From Salinisphaera sp. Q1T1-3 (lineage in GTDB: Bacteria > Pseudomonadota > Gammaproteobacteria > Nevskiales > Salinisphaeraceae), in contig NZ_QZWD01000017.1 of NCBI RefSeq assembly GCF_003602005.1, positions 1-64,000 on the forward strand: 64,000 nt of DNA, given 5' to 3'. The translations under genes were made by a program, and so were the position numbers. How positions within the stretch are numbered: the stretch's first letter is position 1; each line of letters begins with the position of its first letter. Of the stretch, positions 29,247 through 38,738 are shown one piece after another. Under the pieces are notes generated by a model that saw nothing but the letters and a program-made list of their open reading frames with translations, had not been told where the DNA came from and searched no databases.

Positions 29247-29698
29247 AATCGGCGGCACGCGGGTTCACGCTGATCGAGGTGCTGATCGCGCTGGCCGTGC
29301 TGGCGATTGCGCTCGTGGCTTTCGTGTCCGCTGGCGCCCAGAACGCCGACTACGCCACGTATATCCGCGATCGCACGATCGCCCAATGGGTCGCCCGCAA
29401 CCAGCTCGTGACCTACCAGATCGCCGCGGACTGGCCACGCGTCGGGACCCAGGCCGACGATGTCCGCATGGCCGACCAGACCTGGCACTGGGTCGCCACG
29501 ATCCAGGCCTCACCGGACCCGCAGGTGCGCCGCGTGGACATCCGTGTCTACACGGTCGATCCCGAAACCGGCCAGCCCGCCGACGATGCCGTCATGTTGT
29601 TGAGCGGCTTCCTCACGCAACATCCGAAGGCCGCGTCCAATGAGGATCGTGCCGGCCGCGCCGATAACAACGGCGGCGTCGCGGGGAGCAGGAATTGA
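29243..29698 (+). CDS. gspI: Minor pseudopilin GspI
   Basis: A 151-residue prepilin with MKSAARG-FTLIEVLIALAVLAIAL and then the GspI pattern IAQWVARNQLVTYQI and TWHWVATIQASPDPQVRRVDIRVY. GspI nucleates the pseudopilus tip with GspJ and GspK. The C-terminal roughly 20 residues are a polar tail. It overlaps both gspH (ATGA) and gspJ (TTGA). Confidence 0.94.
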   Translation: MKSAARGFTLIEVLIALAVLAIALVAFVSAGAQNADYATYIRDRTIAQWVARNQLVTYQIAADWPRVGTQADDVRMADQTWHWVATIQASPDPQVRRVDIRVYTVDPETGQPADDAVMLLSGFLTQHPKAASNEDRAGRADNNGGVAGSRN

Positions 29699-30369
29699 GC
29701 GCATCGTCTGCATCGCAGCGCGGGTTCACGCTGATCGAACTGCTGATCGCGATCGCGGTCTTCGCCGTCATGGCAGCGATCGCCTACGGCGGGCTGTCCT
29801 CGGTCATTGCCAGTCGAGAATCCGTCGATGCAGCGCTGGATCGGTCCAAGCATCTGCAGATGGCGCTCTGGCGGCTGCAGCAGGATATCGAACAGACGGT
29901 CGACCGGCCCGTACGAGACCGCTACGGCGATGTGCAACCCGCCGTGCTCGGCAGCCCGCAAACCGGGCTTTACGTGACGCGCGCCGGCTGGCCGAACCCG
30001 CTAGGCGAAGCCCGCAGTACGCTGCAACGCGTGCACTACCAGCTCGACGCAGGCGGCCATCTGGTACGCCAATATTTTCGGGTGCTCGACCAGTCCCAGG
30101 ACAGCGTGCCCGTGTCGAACAACCTGCTGGACGGCGTCAATCAGCTGGAATGGCGCTACCTGGACGACAACGGCCAGTGGCAGGATCGCTGGCCGCCGGA
30201 CGACCGCCAGAGAAATCCATCGCTCGATGCGGCAAGCGATGACGGAAACAGCGCTCCGGCCGCCAATGCCCGGGCGCTGAAACCACCGGTTGCCATCGAG
30301 CTGACGCTGGATACTGCCCAGTGGGGGCGGCTGCGCATGCGCTACATGATCGCCGGGTCCCGACCGTGA
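29695..30369 (+). CDS. gspJ: Minor pseudopilin GspJ
   Basis: A 224-residue prepilin ([30 protein letters not shown]) with the GspJ body: LQMALWRLQQDIEQTVDRPVRD, then LQRVHYQLD, and VNQLEWRYLDDNGQW. The start codon is TTG, overlapping the gspI stop, so it is probably translated by coupling. It forms the tip complex with GspI and GspK. Confidence 0.94.
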   Translation: MSASSASQRGFTLIELLIAIAVFAVMAAIAYGGLSSVIASRESVDAALDRSKHLQMALWRLQQDIEQTVDRPVRDRYGDVQPAVLGSPQTGLYVTRAGWPNPLGEARSTLQRVHYQLDAGGHLVRQYFRVLDQSQDSVPVSNNLLDGVNQLEWRYLDDNGQWQDRWPPDDRQRNPSLDAASDDGNSAPAANARALKPPVAIELTLDTAQWGRLRMRYMIAGSRP

Positions 30370-31307
30370 ACGGCGCCCGACAACGACAATACGGCGTCGC
30401 CCTGCTGACGGCCATGCTGATCATGGCCCTGACCGCCATCATCACGACCCGCATGATTGCCGACATGAATCTGGCGCTCCAGCGTTCGGGTAACATCTGG
30501 AACGCTCAGCAGGACTGGTGGTACGGCATCGGCATCGAGAACTGGCTCGGCGCCAAGCTCCGCGAGGACGCCCTGCATACGGAAATCGATTCGTTGAACG
30601 AGCAATGGGCCCAGCCCGTCGACTATCTTCCGATCGATGGCGGGTCGATCTCGGGACGCATCATCGATCTGCAGGGACGATTCAATCTCAACGATCTGGT
30701 CCTTGGCGATGCCGAGGCCACGATGGCCTATTTCAAGCGCTTGATCGTCACCGTGACCGATACCGACCCGGTCACGGCCCAGACGATCGCCCAGTCGACC
30801 CGGGACTGGATCGACTCGGATATCCAGGCGACGCGTCCCTACGGTGCCGAAGACAATTATTATCTCGGCCTCGATCCGGCCTATCGCACCGGCAACACGC
30901 TGATGACCTCGCCGAGCGAGCTCAGTGCCGTGCGCGGGGTCACGCCGGCAATCTATCGTGCCCTGCTGCCCTATATCGCCACGCTGCCCACGCAGACCGC
31001 GATCAACGTCAACACCGCACCGGCGCCCGTCCTGCAGGCCCTGACCGAAAACATGCCACAGAACGCCGGCGCGGATCTCGTCGACGAACGCGCAAAGCGC
31101 CCCTGGAAGACGGTCGACGAATTCGACCAGGCCGGGCCGATGGCCGGTCAGCAGCCGGAAGGCATCAATCTGGACATTCGCACGCACTATTTTCTGGTCG
31201 CCGGACGAATCACGGTCGGCAACAGCCAGACCCGGTTCTACAGCGTGCTCAACCGCGCCGACAACGGGGCCGTGCACGTCGTTCGTCATGCCACCGATGC
31301 GTACTGA
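30366..31307 (+). CDS. gspK: Minor pseudopilin GspK
   Basis: A 313-residue tip pseudopilin. After a short leader, the cleavage site precedes VALLTAMLIMALTAII. As in other GspK proteins, the Glu at +5 of mature pilins is absent (Thr here). The large alpha domain contains GGSISGRIIDLQGRFNLNDL and DWIDSD, followed by SPSELSAVRGVTP and INVNTAPAPVLQAL. The GTG start overlaps the gspJ stop (GTGA). A 172-base gap without a gene follows before gspL. Confidence 0.94.
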   Translation: MNGARQRQYGVALLTAMLIMALTAIITTRMIADMNLALQRSGNIWNAQQDWWYGIGIENWLGAKLREDALHTEIDSLNEQWAQPVDYLPIDGGSISGRIIDLQGRFNLNDLVLGDAEATMAYFKRLIVTVTDTDPVTAQTIAQSTRDWIDSDIQATRPYGAEDNYYLGLDPAYRTGNTLMTSPSELSAVRGVTPAIYRALLPYIATLPTQTAINVNTAPAPVLQALTENMPQNAGADLVDERAKRPWKTVDEFDQAGPMAGQQPEGINLDIRTHYFLVAGRITVGNSQTRFYSVLNRADNGAVHVVRHATDAY

Positions 31308-31479
31308 GCCGGGCGATCCGGCAACCGGTCACACCGGTGCGTGCCCCGATCACGGCGCGGCCCGCCGACGCCTGCAAACAGATCCGGCCCGTCGCATGGC
31401 CCGGACGATCAGTTGCGATAGACTCGACGCCATACCCAAACGCATGGCGCCCAACCGCTCGAACAGGGAGAGATGACGC

Positions 31480-32688
31480 GTGGCCCAACGGCGGACACTC
31501 TATTACGACGGCGAAACCGCGATCTGGCGCGATCCGATGCACGGCATCGTGCGCGGCACGCTCGAAGAGGCCGGGACAGCGTTCGTCGACAACGAAGCCG
31601 TGGTGCTCGTCCCGGGCGAAGAAACCCTGCTCACCCGCGTCGCCCTGCCCCCGATCCGACAGCCCAAACGACGGCTGGCCGCAGCGCGCTTCGCCCTGGA
31701 GGACCGGTTGGCCGGCCGCATCGAGGCGCTTCATTTTGCCCCGGGCACCGCCGCCAGCGGTCAGGAAACGCCGGTGGCGGTCGTGGACGCGACACGCATG
31801 CAGGCCTGGTGCGACGCGTTTGAAACGGCCGGGCTCGATGTCGTACGCGTGCTACCGGATGCCCTGACCCTGCCAGCGCCCGGACCCGAGGCGTGGCAAC
31901 TCGCGCTGTTCGACGATCGCGTGCTCGTGCGGACCGGTCCGGCGGATGCATTCGCCTGCGAGCGCGATCTCTGGCCGATGCTCGCCGGTGCGCTCGCCCC
32001 GCCGGCGACCATCCATATCCATGCCCGTTCGGCCGATGCCATCAACGCCCTGCAGGGCTTCGACGCCATCGAGCCGAAGCCGGAACTGACGCCGCATGCC
32101 CATGCCGGTGCCGACGCACTGATCGGGGTTCTACTCGACAATGGCGAGGCTCATCGACATCCCATCAACCTGCGCCAGGGGGATTTCGCACGACAGTCGC
32201 AGTTCGAGTCGCGTTGGCGGCCCTTCGTGCTCACTGGCGCGCTGGCCGCGACATGGCTGGTCGTGGCGATCGCCGGCCGGGCCATCGAGACCTGGCAACT
32301 CGACAACCGTATCGAGGCCCTGCACCAACAGACGCTGGCGGCCTTTCACGGTGCGTTCCCGGACGTACAGAACATCAACGATCTGCGTGTTCAGGCCGAA
32401 CAGGGCATACGCAGCCTGCGCGGCGCCGGTGGGGGTGGCGGGCTGTTCGCCATGCTGCAGGCCACGGCGTCCGTAACAGGCGCCACCGATGCCCTGCAGG
32501 TCCAGGCCATGCAGTACCGCAATGGCGAGCTCGATCTGTCGATCAACGGCGATAACGTGCAGTCGGTCGAAACGCTGCGGGCCGGTTTCGCCCAGCAACA
32601 GGATATCCAGCTCTCGGTACAGAGCGCCGATGCCAGCGCATCCGGCGTGCAGATCCGGGCCTCGCTCACCCAGGGACAGAACTCATGA
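31480..32688 (+). CDS. gspL: Type II secretion protein GspL
   Basis: GspL recruits GspE to the membrane. The 402-residue protein has an actin-like cytoplasmic domain (about 1-240), one membrane helix near 248-270 (PFVLTGALAATWLVVAIAG) and a periplasmic ferredoxin-like domain that meets GspM. The GTG start at 31480 is preceded by GGGAGAG; no longer in-frame start exists. It overlaps gspM by ATGA. Confidence 0.9.
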   Translation: MAQRRTLYYDGETAIWRDPMHGIVRGTLEEAGTAFVDNEAVVLVPGEETLLTRVALPPIRQPKRRLAAARFALEDRLAGRIEALHFAPGTAASGQETPVAVVDATRMQAWCDAFETAGLDVVRVLPDALTLPAPGPEAWQLALFDDRVLVRTGPADAFACERDLWPMLAGALAPPATIHIHARSADAINALQGFDAIEPKPELTPHAHAGADALIGVLLDNGEAHRHPINLRQGDFARQSQFESRWRPFVLTGALAATWLVVAIAGRAIETWQLDNRIEALHQQTLAAFHGAFPDVQNINDLRVQAEQGIRSLRGAGGGGGLFAMLQATASVTGATDALQVQAMQYRNGELDLSINGDNVQSVETLRAGFAQQQDIQLSVQSADASASGVQIRASLTQGQNS

Positions 32689-33188
32689 ACGCGTTCAGAG
32701 ACTGGTTCAACGGGCTCGCCCCGCGCGAGCGCGTGATGGTGTCGGCGGCGGCTGTCGTGGTGCTTCTGGCCCTGTTCTACTACGCGCTGTGGTCGCCGCT
32801 GAATACCGCCCTCGAAAACGCTCGCACCGGCGTGACCGCCGAGGCCAACCAGGCACGGTGGATGCTCGGGATTCGCAATGAGGCCGAACTGCTGCGCTCG
32901 TCCGGCGCCAACACCCGGCCGGCCGGCGCGAACGACTCGCTGTTGTCGATCATCGATGCCAGCAGCCGTGCCAACCAGCTCGGCACCGCCGTCACGCATA
33001 TCCAGCCGCAGAATGACGACAAGGCCGTGGTCAGCCTGCAGCAGGCCGGATTCGACCAGATGGTCTTCTGGCTGCAGTCGCTGCAGACCCAGTACGGCAT
33101 CACCGTTTCGCAAGCCACCATCTCGCGAGAGAGTGACACGCCGGGCCAGGTCGAAGCCCGCCTGACGCTGGTTCGGGGGGCAGCATGA
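32685..33188 (+). CDS. gspM: Type II secretion protein GspM
   Basis: A 167-residue bitopic protein with one N-terminal membrane helix (about 18-38, VMVSAAAVVVLLALFYYALW) after FNGLAPRERV, a short coiled coil and a periplasmic ferredoxin-like fold (SLQQAGFDQMVFWLQSLQTQYGI is characteristic). It stabilises GspL in the platform. Overlaps gspL and gspN by ATGA. Confidence 0.92.
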   Translation: MNAFRDWFNGLAPRERVMVSAAAVVVLLALFYYALWSPLNTALENARTGVTAEANQARWMLGIRNEAELLRSSGANTRPAGANDSLLSIIDASSRANQLGTAVTHIQPQNDDKAVVSLQQAGFDQMVFWLQSLQTQYGITVSQATISRESDTPGQVEARLTLVRGAA

Positions 33189-33943
33189 AAGACAGACGCA
33201 TTCTCTACGGCGTCATTGGGCTCGTCTTCTTTCTGATCGGCATCGTCGCCTATCTGCCGGCAGCCGTGGTCACCGGCTGGCTGGCCGGCGCCACGCCACT
33301 GCGCTTCAACGGCGTGACCGGTACCGTATTCAACGGTGAGGCCGCCTATGTCTCGTTGCCCGACGGCGGCATCGATAACGTGAGCTGGCGTATACGGCCG
33401 GCCAGCCTGCTGCTCGGACGCGTCACGTCCGATATCAAACTCAGCACCGATCTGGGCAACCTGTCGGCCACTTATACACGGACGCTGCTCGGCTATAATC
33501 GAATCGCCGATCTATCGGGCGAGGCAACGCTCGGCTGGGCCGCCCGGCTCGGCGGTTATACCTTCGTGCCGACCTCCGGCCGCCTCGCCGCCGATATCGA
33601 CCGACTCGACTTCGACGACGACCTGGACATCACGACACTGGCCGGGCACGTGAACATCACCAACACCCGTTACGAGCTGCTCAATCCCGCGCTCGCGCTC
33701 GGCCGGTTCGATGTCGATCTGGCCAGCATGGACGATAACGGCATACGGGCGACCATCACCGACAGCCGCGGCCCCCTGGCGCTGACCGGACACGCCGACG
33801 TGACGGCCAATCAGCGATATCAACTGGACGTGCGTCTACGGGCGCGCGCCGGCGCCGACGACCGGCTCAAGCGCGTTCTTTCGCAGCTCGGCAAGCCAGG
33901 GCCCGACGGCTGGTATGACATCAACGAGCGGGGTCGACTGTGA
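33185..33943 (+). CDS. gspN: Type II secretion protein GspN
   Basis: A 252-residue protein with an N-terminal membrane helix (about 6-26, ILYGVIGLVFFLIGIVAYLPA) and the GspN pattern LAGATPLRFNGVTGTVFNGEA and WRIRPASLLLGRV, ending LSQLGKPGPDGWYDINERGRL. GspN is present only in some type II systems and its role is unsettled. It closes the gsp genes and overlaps the following transporter by GTGA. Confidence 0.9.
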   Translation: MKDRRILYGVIGLVFFLIGIVAYLPAAVVTGWLAGATPLRFNGVTGTVFNGEAAYVSLPDGGIDNVSWRIRPASLLLGRVTSDIKLSTDLGNLSATYTRTLLGYNRIADLSGEATLGWAARLGGYTFVPTSGRLAADIDRLDFDDDLDITTLAGHVNITNTRYELLNPALALGRFDVDLASMDDNGIRATITDSRGPLALTGHADVTANQRYQLDVRLRARAGADDRLKRVLSQLGKPGPDGWYDINERGRL

Positions 33944-35379
33944 CCGCCAAGTTCCTCACGCTGCACGTGCTGCCATGGGCCCTGCTGCTTGTCTATGCTG
34001 TCGTGATTCTCCTGGTCACGAGGCGACGGGCCGGGCCGACCGGTTTCTTCGTCGGCCAGTCCCGCAGCGGTGAAGCGCCGGGCATCATCCTGCTCGGCGC
34101 ATCCGCGGCCATCTCCTGGGTCATGGCCAAGAGCGTCAACAACGCCATGAACCTGACAGCCGATTTCGGTTGGTTGGGTGGCGTAGCCTACGCCAGCTAC
34201 TGGCTCGCATTCGTGGTGGTCGGCATGGCCGTCTACTTCATGCGCACGCGCGGCGGCTTCAGTTCGCTGCCCTCGTTTCTGAAAACGAAATACGGCGCAC
34301 GCGCCGCGCATCTGTTCCTGATCGTGATCGCGATCCGGCTGTTCAACGAGGTGTGGTCCAACACCAAGGTTGCGGCGCTGTATTTCGGCGCGGAAGGCAG
34401 CGAGGGCTACTGGATCGCCGCGGTCGGCCTGACTCTGTTGACGCTCTATTACAGCCTGCGCGGCGGGCTGCGCAGCTCGATCGTGACCGACGGGCTGCAG
34501 ATGATCATGCTGCTCGTCCTGCTCGTGGTCACGCTGGCCGTGCTCGCGCCCGACGTACTGCAGATCGGGGTACCCAGCGTGGCCAATGGCGCCGTTTCAT
34601 CCACCATGCGCGCCGGTGGCCTGACATTTCTCGCCCTGGCACTCGTACAAACCCTGTCGTACGGATTTCACGACCCGGTGCTCACCGATCGTGCCTTCGT
34701 CAATCGACCGGCGGCGATGCTCATCAGCTTCGTGATCGCGGCGTTGCTCGGCGGTCTGTGCATCGTCGGCTTCTCGACCGCGGGACTCTATGCGCTGGCG
34801 CACCAGATCGCCCCGACGCCCTCGGTGGCCGTGGCCGTACCAGCAGCCGTCGGTCTGGGCATGATGTTGCTCTTCAATGCGGTGATGCTGGCCAGTGCCG
34901 GTTCCACGCTGGATTCGGTGATGACGTCCACGGCGAAATTCAGCGCCCGCGACTGGCCGATGGCCGAGGGCGCACCGACGATCTACCAGCAGGCCGCCGG
35001 CCGACGGGCGATGTGGGTCATCGCGATCATCGGCAACCTGCCCCTGCTGGCCATCTATATCAATGGCGTCGGCCCAGCCGTCATCGCCGCGACCACGATC
35101 AGCGGCACGGCGATCATGGGGCTGGCGCCGATCTTCCTGCTCGGCTGGCTCAAGCCCGCCGGCAAGCTGTCGTTCCATCTCGCGCTCTGGCCGGGCGTGG
35201 CCATCGGCGTGCTGCTGGCACTGCAGGACATCGTGCAATTACCGACGATTCCGGGATTCGTGGCCATCGGCACCGGCGCATATGCACAGACACTCGGCAT
35301 CAACGTCTACGGCGTGATCCTGTGCAGCGTGCTTTTCGTTGCCGGGGCATTCATCAAACCGCGCCGCGGCCTGCTGTAA
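33940..35379 (+). CDS. Sodium:solute symporter (SSS/SLC5 family)
   Basis: A 479-residue membrane protein with about 13 helices. It shows the SSS fold: LHVLPWALLLVYAVVILL as helix 1, GFFVGQSRSGEAPG, ASAAISWVMAKSVNNAMN in the sodium-site region, GLQMIMLLVLLVVTLAVL, and QTLSYGFHDPVLTDRAF. The substrate cannot be told from sequence; the family covers proline, pantothenate, sugars and carboxylates. The GTG start overlaps the gspN stop, so it is translated with the secretion operon, which is an odd partnership. Confidence 0.85.
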   Translation: MTAKFLTLHVLPWALLLVYAVVILLVTRRRAGPTGFFVGQSRSGEAPGIILLGASAAISWVMAKSVNNAMNLTADFGWLGGVAYASYWLAFVVVGMAVYFMRTRGGFSSLPSFLKTKYGARAAHLFLIVIAIRLFNEVWSNTKVAALYFGAEGSEGYWIAAVGLTLLTLYYSLRGGLRSSIVTDGLQMIMLLVLLVVTLAVLAPDVLQIGVPSVANGAVSSTMRAGGLTFLALALVQTLSYGFHDPVLTDRAFVNRPAAMLISFVIAALLGGLCIVGFSTAGLYALAHQIAPTPSVAVAVPAAVGLGMMLLFNAVMLASAGSTLDSVMTSTAKFSARDWPMAEGAPTIYQQAAGRRAMWVIAIIGNLPLLAIYINGVGPAVIAATTISGTAIMGLAPIFLLGWLKPAGKLSFHLALWPGVAIGVLLALQDIVQLPTIPGFVAIGTGAYAQTLGINVYGVILCSVLFVAGAFIKPRRGLL

Positions 35380-35466
35380 AAGGCACGGCGCCCCCGCGGC
35401 ATTCGGCATCATGGCCGCGCGCCACGCCGCCACGTCGGTCGAAAACGCCGCCGATCCGTGATCGGG

Positions 35467-36096
35467 TCAGGGGCTGGCGAAGGTGAAGAAACACATCGGC
35501 AGATCGCCGTCGCAGGCCTCGGCCTGCACGTATCGCCCGCCCGTGAGTTCGGCGATCGCCCGTTGCCAGAACGCCTGCGCCGGTCGGTTTTCGTGCATCA
35601 CCCGAATCTGCCAGCGCCCGGGATGACGAGCCAGACACCCCGCGAGTGCCTGCCTGCCCACGCCCAGACCACGATATCCGCGTAATACGAAAAACTGTTC
35701 GATATCGAAGATCGACGGAGATGGTGGATAACGCCTGACCAGAACGAAGCCGGCTATCGCGCGGCCATACCGGATGAAATAAGCCGTGCCACCGGCCGCC
35801 CTGAAGTATTGATCCAGCGTGTCGCCATCGAAGACAAACCGCCCTGAGGTGTCGAGTTCCAACGAAACGAAGGCCGACATGTCGTGCAGGTAGAGTTGAT
35901 ACAGATTCGCCAGCGTGCCTCGCTGTCCGGGCACGATAGCCGTCAGCGTGATCGAACCGCGCGGATCAGCGATCACGACGCGATACCCAGGCCTGTCCCG
36001 TCTATCGATTGCCACACCACAAACACGCCCCCCGGCCAATACGCCGCAACCGTGATATGCCGCGGCACGACACGCGATGTCCCGCAGCCATCCCAT
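35467..36096 (-). CDS. GNAT-family N-acetyltransferase
   Basis: Up to 209 residues. The GNAT fold occupies the C-terminal two thirds: ANLYQLYLHDMSAF as the first helix, then IAGFVLVRR, FDIEQFFVLRGYRGLGVGRQAL (the acetyl-CoA-binding RGxGVG loop), RWQIRVMHENRPAQAFWQRAI. The acceptor is unknown. The first 40-50 residues are Cys/Arg-rich and unlike the family, so the true start may be a GTG inside, near the VVIADPRG segment. It is convergent with the transporter. Confidence 0.75.
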   Translation of the reverse strand: MGWLRDIACRAAAYHGCGVLAGGRVCGVAIDRRDRPGYRVVIADPRGSITLTAIVPGQRGTLANLYQLYLHDMSAFVSLELDTSGRFVFDGDTLDQYFRAAGGTAYFIRYGRAIAGFVLVRRYPPSPSIFDIEQFFVLRGYRGLGVGRQALAGCLARHPGRWQIRVMHENRPAQAFWQRAIAELTGGRYVQAEACDGDLPMCFFTFASP

Positions 36097-36410
36097 CGCT
36101 CACACCAGACGCGCTGACACCCGACGGTAACCGCATATCACGGAAAATTTCGAATAATGCAGCATACAACACATTACACGATGTATAGCGCAGGTCGCAT
36201 GCAATTCAAGTGTATTCGCCCTGGCGCAACGCGAGAAATGCCCGGCGACAACAATTGCGATATTCGACGCTTCATCTCGTGTCACGGTCCTGCAATTCGT
36301 TCCGAGCCCGTTTACGGAAACGAAAAAGATTGACAGGAATTTCTTAACAGTCCACGAATTTCGATAGATGATCGACGCACAAGCGCAATAACAGCTGCTC
36401 AGGGACGGCC
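36097..36410. other. Divergent intergenic region, AT-richer than its surroundings
   Basis: No gene is seen. The 314 bases separate the minus-strand acetyltransferase from the plus-strand GGDEF/EAL gene, so promoters for both should lie here. TTGACA at 36330-36335 is a perfect -35 hexamer, but no matching -10 lies 16-18 bases on. Confidence 0.4.
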
Positions 36411-38738
36411 ATGGTCGCGATGTCGGACAACAGAGAGCCTGACCTCGGCACGACATCATCGTGGCGAACCGGCGAGGCCGATATCGTTCGTGGCCGCCAG
36501 ATTCACGCGGCCGAGCACAACGTGGAGCGTGGCCTGTTCAGTTTCATGTTCGCGGCCACCATGACCACCCTGTTCTTCTATTCGGACTGGGGCGCGACCA
36601 TCCTGACCTGGTACGTCCTGGTCATCGCGGTCTGCGTGATACGGGTCGTGGTGGCGCGACGCAACACGCGCCAGCCTCCGGTTCCGGCACCGATGACAGC
36701 CGTCGTGCCGTTCATCGCATGGAGCATCCTCACCGCGGCGATTCTGACCAGCTTTCCTGTCTGGGTCACCATGGAGACGGACGGATTTCCATTCGCCTAC
36801 ATGATCGTATTGTTTCTGGGCACCTTCTGGGCGGCATCCTTCGTTCATGCACCGGTATTGTTGACGGCCATTGCCTTCATGTTCACGCAGCTCGGCGTGG
36901 CGGTTGCAGCCGCTGTCCTGGCCGGTATCGACTGGGAGCGTGCGGCGCTCACCGCGCTGTACACAGTCGGCGTCGGAGCCGGGTTACACATCATTCGTCA
37001 GCATTCAGCAATCTTTCGGCAGTCGATTCGTCAGCAGCTCGAGCTGGAGCAGAAGAACGAGACGATCGGCCTCATCCTGAAGGAACACGAAGACCAATCG
37101 AGCGACTGGCTCTGGCAGACCGACACCGCCCTGCGGATCGTGGATCCCTCGATCCGTTTTGCCGATGCGCTCGATGTGTCGAAACAGACACTGAGCGGTC
37201 GCCCCATCGCGGAGACGCTCACGGATGCCGGTATGGACGGCAACACCGAAACACTCGCCCAGATCGACGATCATTTCGCGGCACGCGAGTCGTTCCGCGA
37301 TATCGTCGTACCGCTTGGCATCAATGAACAGACCTGCTGGTTCTCGCTATCCGGACGCCCGATTTACGACCGGGCCGGCGCGTTCTCCGGATATCGCGGC
37401 GTGATGGCCGATATCACCGTCGCCCGCCGGGCCCAGGCACGTGCCGCGCATCTGACGCATCACGACACCTTGACCGACCTGCCCAACCGCACCCAATTCA
37501 ATGCGTTGATCCGTCGTGCGCTGACTCGGGGGCGCGCTTTCACTTTGTTGAGCATCGACCTCGACGGTTTCAAGGCCGTCAACGAGGGCTTCGGGCATCA
37601 CGCCGGCGACCGACTGCTCGTGGAGATCGCGCGCCGACTCCAGGACAACGTCGAGGCCAACGAATTCGTCGCGCGTCTGGGCGATGACGAGTTCGTCGTG
37701 CAGACGTGGCGTCTGGCGACCGATTCGATCGAGTCGCTATGTCGTGACCTGATCGCCGCCGCCAGCCGGCCGATCACGATCGACGGCATTTCGCTCACGG
37801 TCGGCGCGAGCATCGGCGTGGCCTTTGCGCCGGCCGACGGCGATACAACCGACGAGATTCTCAAGAATGCCGACTCCGCCCTGTATCGCGCCAAGACCGA
37901 GGGCCGCGGCAGCTTTCGTTTCTTTTCCGCAACGATGGATCGCAAGCTCCAGGTGCGCCAGCGCCTGATCCAGGATCTGCGCTCGGCGCTCGACCGCGAT
38001 GAACTATTTTTGCATTACCAGCCGTTCATCGATGCCGCCAGCGGGGCGATCACGGGCTGTGAAGCTCTCATCCGCTGGCAGCACGCCGAACGCGGGATGA
38101 TCTCGCCCGCCGAATTCATCCCGCTGGCCGAGGAAAACGGCCTGATCGTGCCGATCGGCAGCTGGGTGATCGAACAGGCCTGTCGCGAAGCCGCGACGTG
38201 GGACAACAACCGCCGTGTCGCGGTCAATGTCTCACCGGCGCAGTTTCGCGACCAGGGCCTGCACGAGCGTATCCGCTCGATTCTGAAGACCACACGGCTC
38301 GCCCCGCGGCGGCTGGAAATCGAGGTCACCGAGACGGTACTGGTGACCAACCCACAGGCCGCACTCGAAACCCTGCGTCGTATTCGCGCGCTCGGCGTAC
38401 GGGTTGCCCTGGACGATTTCGGCACCGGCTACTCCTCGCTGAGTTATCTGCGTCTGTTCCCGTTCGACAAGATCAAACTCGATCGAGCCTTCATCCAGGA
38501 TCTGGAAACACGACAGGATAGCCAGGTCATCGTCCATGCCGTGCTCGACATTGCCAAGGGTCTCGGCATGACGCTGACCGCCGAGGGTATCGAGACCAGC
38601 GGCCAGGCTGACTACTTGCGTGGCATCGGCTGTCACGAGTTCCAAGGGTTTCTCTTCGCACGTCCGGCACCGGCAAGCGAGCTGGCGAACCTGATGTTGC
38701 GGCGGCCGCCTCCGCCCCCGGCTTTCGACGTCGGCTGA
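36411..38738 (+). CDS. Membrane-bound GGDEF-EAL protein, probable c-di-GMP phosphodiesterase
   Basis: A 775-residue protein with an N-terminal membrane module of about 5-6 helices (about 40-200), a PAS-like region (about 225-335), a GGDEF domain (about 345-500) and an EAL domain (about 510-760). The cyclase signature reads GDDEF, with the second Gly replaced by Asp, and no RxxD inhibitory site precedes it, so synthesis is doubtful. The EAL side keeps EALIRW, NVSPAQF, EVTETVLV, DDFGTGYSSLSYL, KLDRAF and AEGIET, so it should hydrolyse c-di-GMP. The GDDEF domain may serve as a GTP sensor (inference). Confidence 0.88.
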   Translation: MVAMSDNREPDLGTTSSWRTGEADIVRGRQIHAAEHNVERGLFSFMFAATMTTLFFYSDWGATILTWYVLVIAVCVIRVVVARRNTRQPPVPAPMTAVVPFIAWSILTAAILTSFPVWVTMETDGFPFAYMIVLFLGTFWAASFVHAPVLLTAIAFMFTQLGVAVAAAVLAGIDWERAALTALYTVGVGAGLHIIRQHSAIFRQSIRQQLELEQKNETIGLILKEHEDQSSDWLWQTDTALRIVDPSIRFADALDVSKQTLSGRPIAETLTDAGMDGNTETLAQIDDHFAARESFRDIVVPLGINEQTCWFSLSGRPIYDRAGAFSGYRGVMADITVARRAQARAAHLTHHDTLTDLPNRTQFNALIRRALTRGRAFTLLSIDLDGFKAVNEGFGHHAGDRLLVEIARRLQDNVEANEFVARLGDDEFVVQTWRLATDSIESLCRDLIAAASRPITIDGISLTVGASIGVAFAPADGDTTDEILKNADSALYRAKTEGRGSFRFFSATMDRKLQVRQRLIQDLRSALDRDELFLHYQPFIDAASGAITGCEALIRWQHAERGMISPAEFIPLAEENGLIVPIGSWVIEQACREAATWDNNRRVAVNVSPAQFRDQGLHERIRSILKTTRLAPRRLEIEVTETVLVTNPQAALETLRRIRALGVRVALDDFGTGYSSLSYLRLFPFDKIKLDRAFIQDLETRQDSQVIVHAVLDIAKGLGMTLTAEGIETSGQADYLRGIGCHEFQGFLFARPAPASELANLMLRRPPPPPAFDVG

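Noticed and set aside
36330-36358. Sigma-70 promoter at TTGACA 36330
   Set aside because: No -10 box at the correct spacing.
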